A DNA stretch of 34,182 nt from Ktedonobacterales bacterium (GTDB lineage Bacteria; Chloroflexota; Ktedonobacteria; Ktedonobacterales; JADMIN01), in contig JANWHL010000066.1 of assembly GCA_025450405.1 (NCBI GenBank), forward strand, positions 1-34,182, written 5' to 3'. Below, one piece after another: positions 33,575 through 34,182 of the stretch. The notes under the pieces are model-generated. The model did not search any database, was not told the DNA's origin, and saw only the letters and a list, made by a program, of their open reading frames with translations. Position 1 is the first letter of the stretch, and every line of letters starts with the position of its first letter. The position numbers were made by a program, and so were the translations under genes.

Positions 33575-34182
33575 GTGCAGGACGGTTGGGCGGATGACGC
33601 GCTGTGGCATGGGCTGCGCGCACGTGACCCTCGGGCGCTGGAGGCCTTGATCGCGCAATACGCGCGCGAGATCGCCTACTTTGTACGCAACCTGCTCGAC
33701 GGCGTCGGCACCCTCCAGGACGCCGAAGAGTGCGTGCAGGACGCCTTCGTCGTCGCCTGGGACGAGATCGCGGACTTCGATCCGCGCCGCGGCGCGCTGC
33801 GGACCTGGCTGACGATGCGCGCCAAATATCTGGCGCTCGACCGCCGCCGGCAGTTGCAGCGACGCCACGCCATTGTGGCGCCCACGCTGGACAGCGTCCA
33901 TCACGACTCCGCGCACGGCGCGGACGGACCGGACCTCGCGAGCATCCAGATGGCCGAGCGGTCCGAAAGTCTCGAGAAGCTGCTCGAACGGCGCGAGCAG
34001 CAGGAAGACCTCCGGCAAGCGCTGGAGCGCCTGCCGGAGTTGGAGCGCCTGCTCGTCTACCTCCGCTACTTCCGCCTCAAGAACATCGAGGAAATCGCCG
34101 CGCGCACTGGCCTGACGCGGCGCGCCATCGATACGCGCCTCTGGCGGGCCCGCAAGGTGCTGCGCGATGCCCTGGAAGACAA
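33575..34182 (+). CDS. ECF-type RNA polymerase sigma factor (partial, runs off the window)
   Basis: At least 202 residues of a sigma-70 family ECF factor; the 3' end lies outside. Region 2 covers about 27-95 (LIAQYAREIAYFVRNLL, then QDAEECVQDAFVVAWDEI and the region 2.4-like RGALRTWLTMRAKYLALDRRR). A charged linker of ~45 residues follows. Region 4 (about 148-198) shows ALERLPELERLLVYLRYF and the helix-turn-helix LKNIEEIAARTGLTRRAIDTRLWRARKVL. The start is GTG at 33575, with GAGGAG 7 bases upstream; a GTG at 33570 is out of frame. The sigma-2 to sigma-4 linker is longer than typical. Any anti-sigma gene would be to the right, outside the window. Confidence 0.9.
   Translation, partial: MQDGWADDALWHGLRARDPRALEALIAQYAREIAYFVRNLLDGVGTLQDAEECVQDAFVVAWDEIADFDPRRGALRTWLTMRAKYLALDRRRQLQRRHAIVAPTLDSVHHDSAHGADGPDLASIQMAERSESLEKLLERREQQEDLRQALERLPELERLLVYLRYFRLKNIEEIAARTGLTRRAIDTRLWRARKVLRDALED

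Overview
This is a very GC-rich (roughly 70%) bacterial chromosomal window packed with short operons on both strands. It has no rRNA, tRNA, CRISPR array, transposase or phage gene that I can see. The gene set points to a Chloroflexota-type genome, possibly of the Thermomicrobia/Sphaerobacter kind: a small zinc-type L28, Asp23-FakA-FakB next to rpmB, a COG4705 membrane protein, a DUF2203 protein, PPDK with a TTG start, and G-rich palindromic repeats after stop codons. That placement is inference from style and gene content, not from a marker phylogeny.

Layout. 1-596 is a non-coding leader with a palindromic repeat and a candidate promoter, followed by ppdK (pyruvate phosphate dikinase, 597-3374). 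A minus-strand block follows: an unrecognised protein (3442-4491), then an apparent operon of a cupredoxin lipoprotein, a beta-helix/membrane protein and a GNAT acetyltransferase (7393 down to 4696). A 636-base divergent region leads to a soluble GAF sensor kinase and a COG4705 membrane protein. After a hairpin-rich spacer come a minus-strand pair (cysteine-dioxygenase-like cupin, then luciferase-like oxidoreductase) and, divergently, two methyltransferases flanking a small ORF. Next are DinB (minus), an alpha/beta hydrolase, and the housekeeping pair fmt-rlmN.

The middle holds a PadR regulator, an MFS exporter and a DUF6220 membrane protein (minus; probably one regulon with a shared operator). 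Then rpmB diverges from an Asp23 gene, fakA, fakB and a DUF2203 gene. The envelope-stress and fatty-acid-kinase genes (Asp23, FakA, FakB) form a conserved neighbourhood with rpmB and here appear to share a face-to-face promoter region. The right third holds a KDPG aldolase, an AI-2E family permease, an SRPBCC membrane protein, a minus-strand operon of NYN-LOTUS nuclease, inositol-monophosphatase-like phosphatase and nucleoside deaminase, and finally a partial ECF sigma factor with a structured leader running off the end.

The most interesting signals are: a 12-bp RTCA-N4-TGAC box in front of both padR and its MFS gene; a 15-bp palindrome shared by two distant divergent intergenic regions; overlapping face-to-face promoters between rpmB and the fatty-acid-kinase operon; a PPDK lacking the usual regulatory threonine beside its catalytic histidine; the NYN-LOTUS/phosphatase/deaminase operon; the hairpin leader of the ECF sigma gene; and several repeat families that sit directly after stop codons. 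Start codons were chosen from visible Shine-Dalgarno (SD) sequences; several differ from the longest open frame and some are GTG or TTG.
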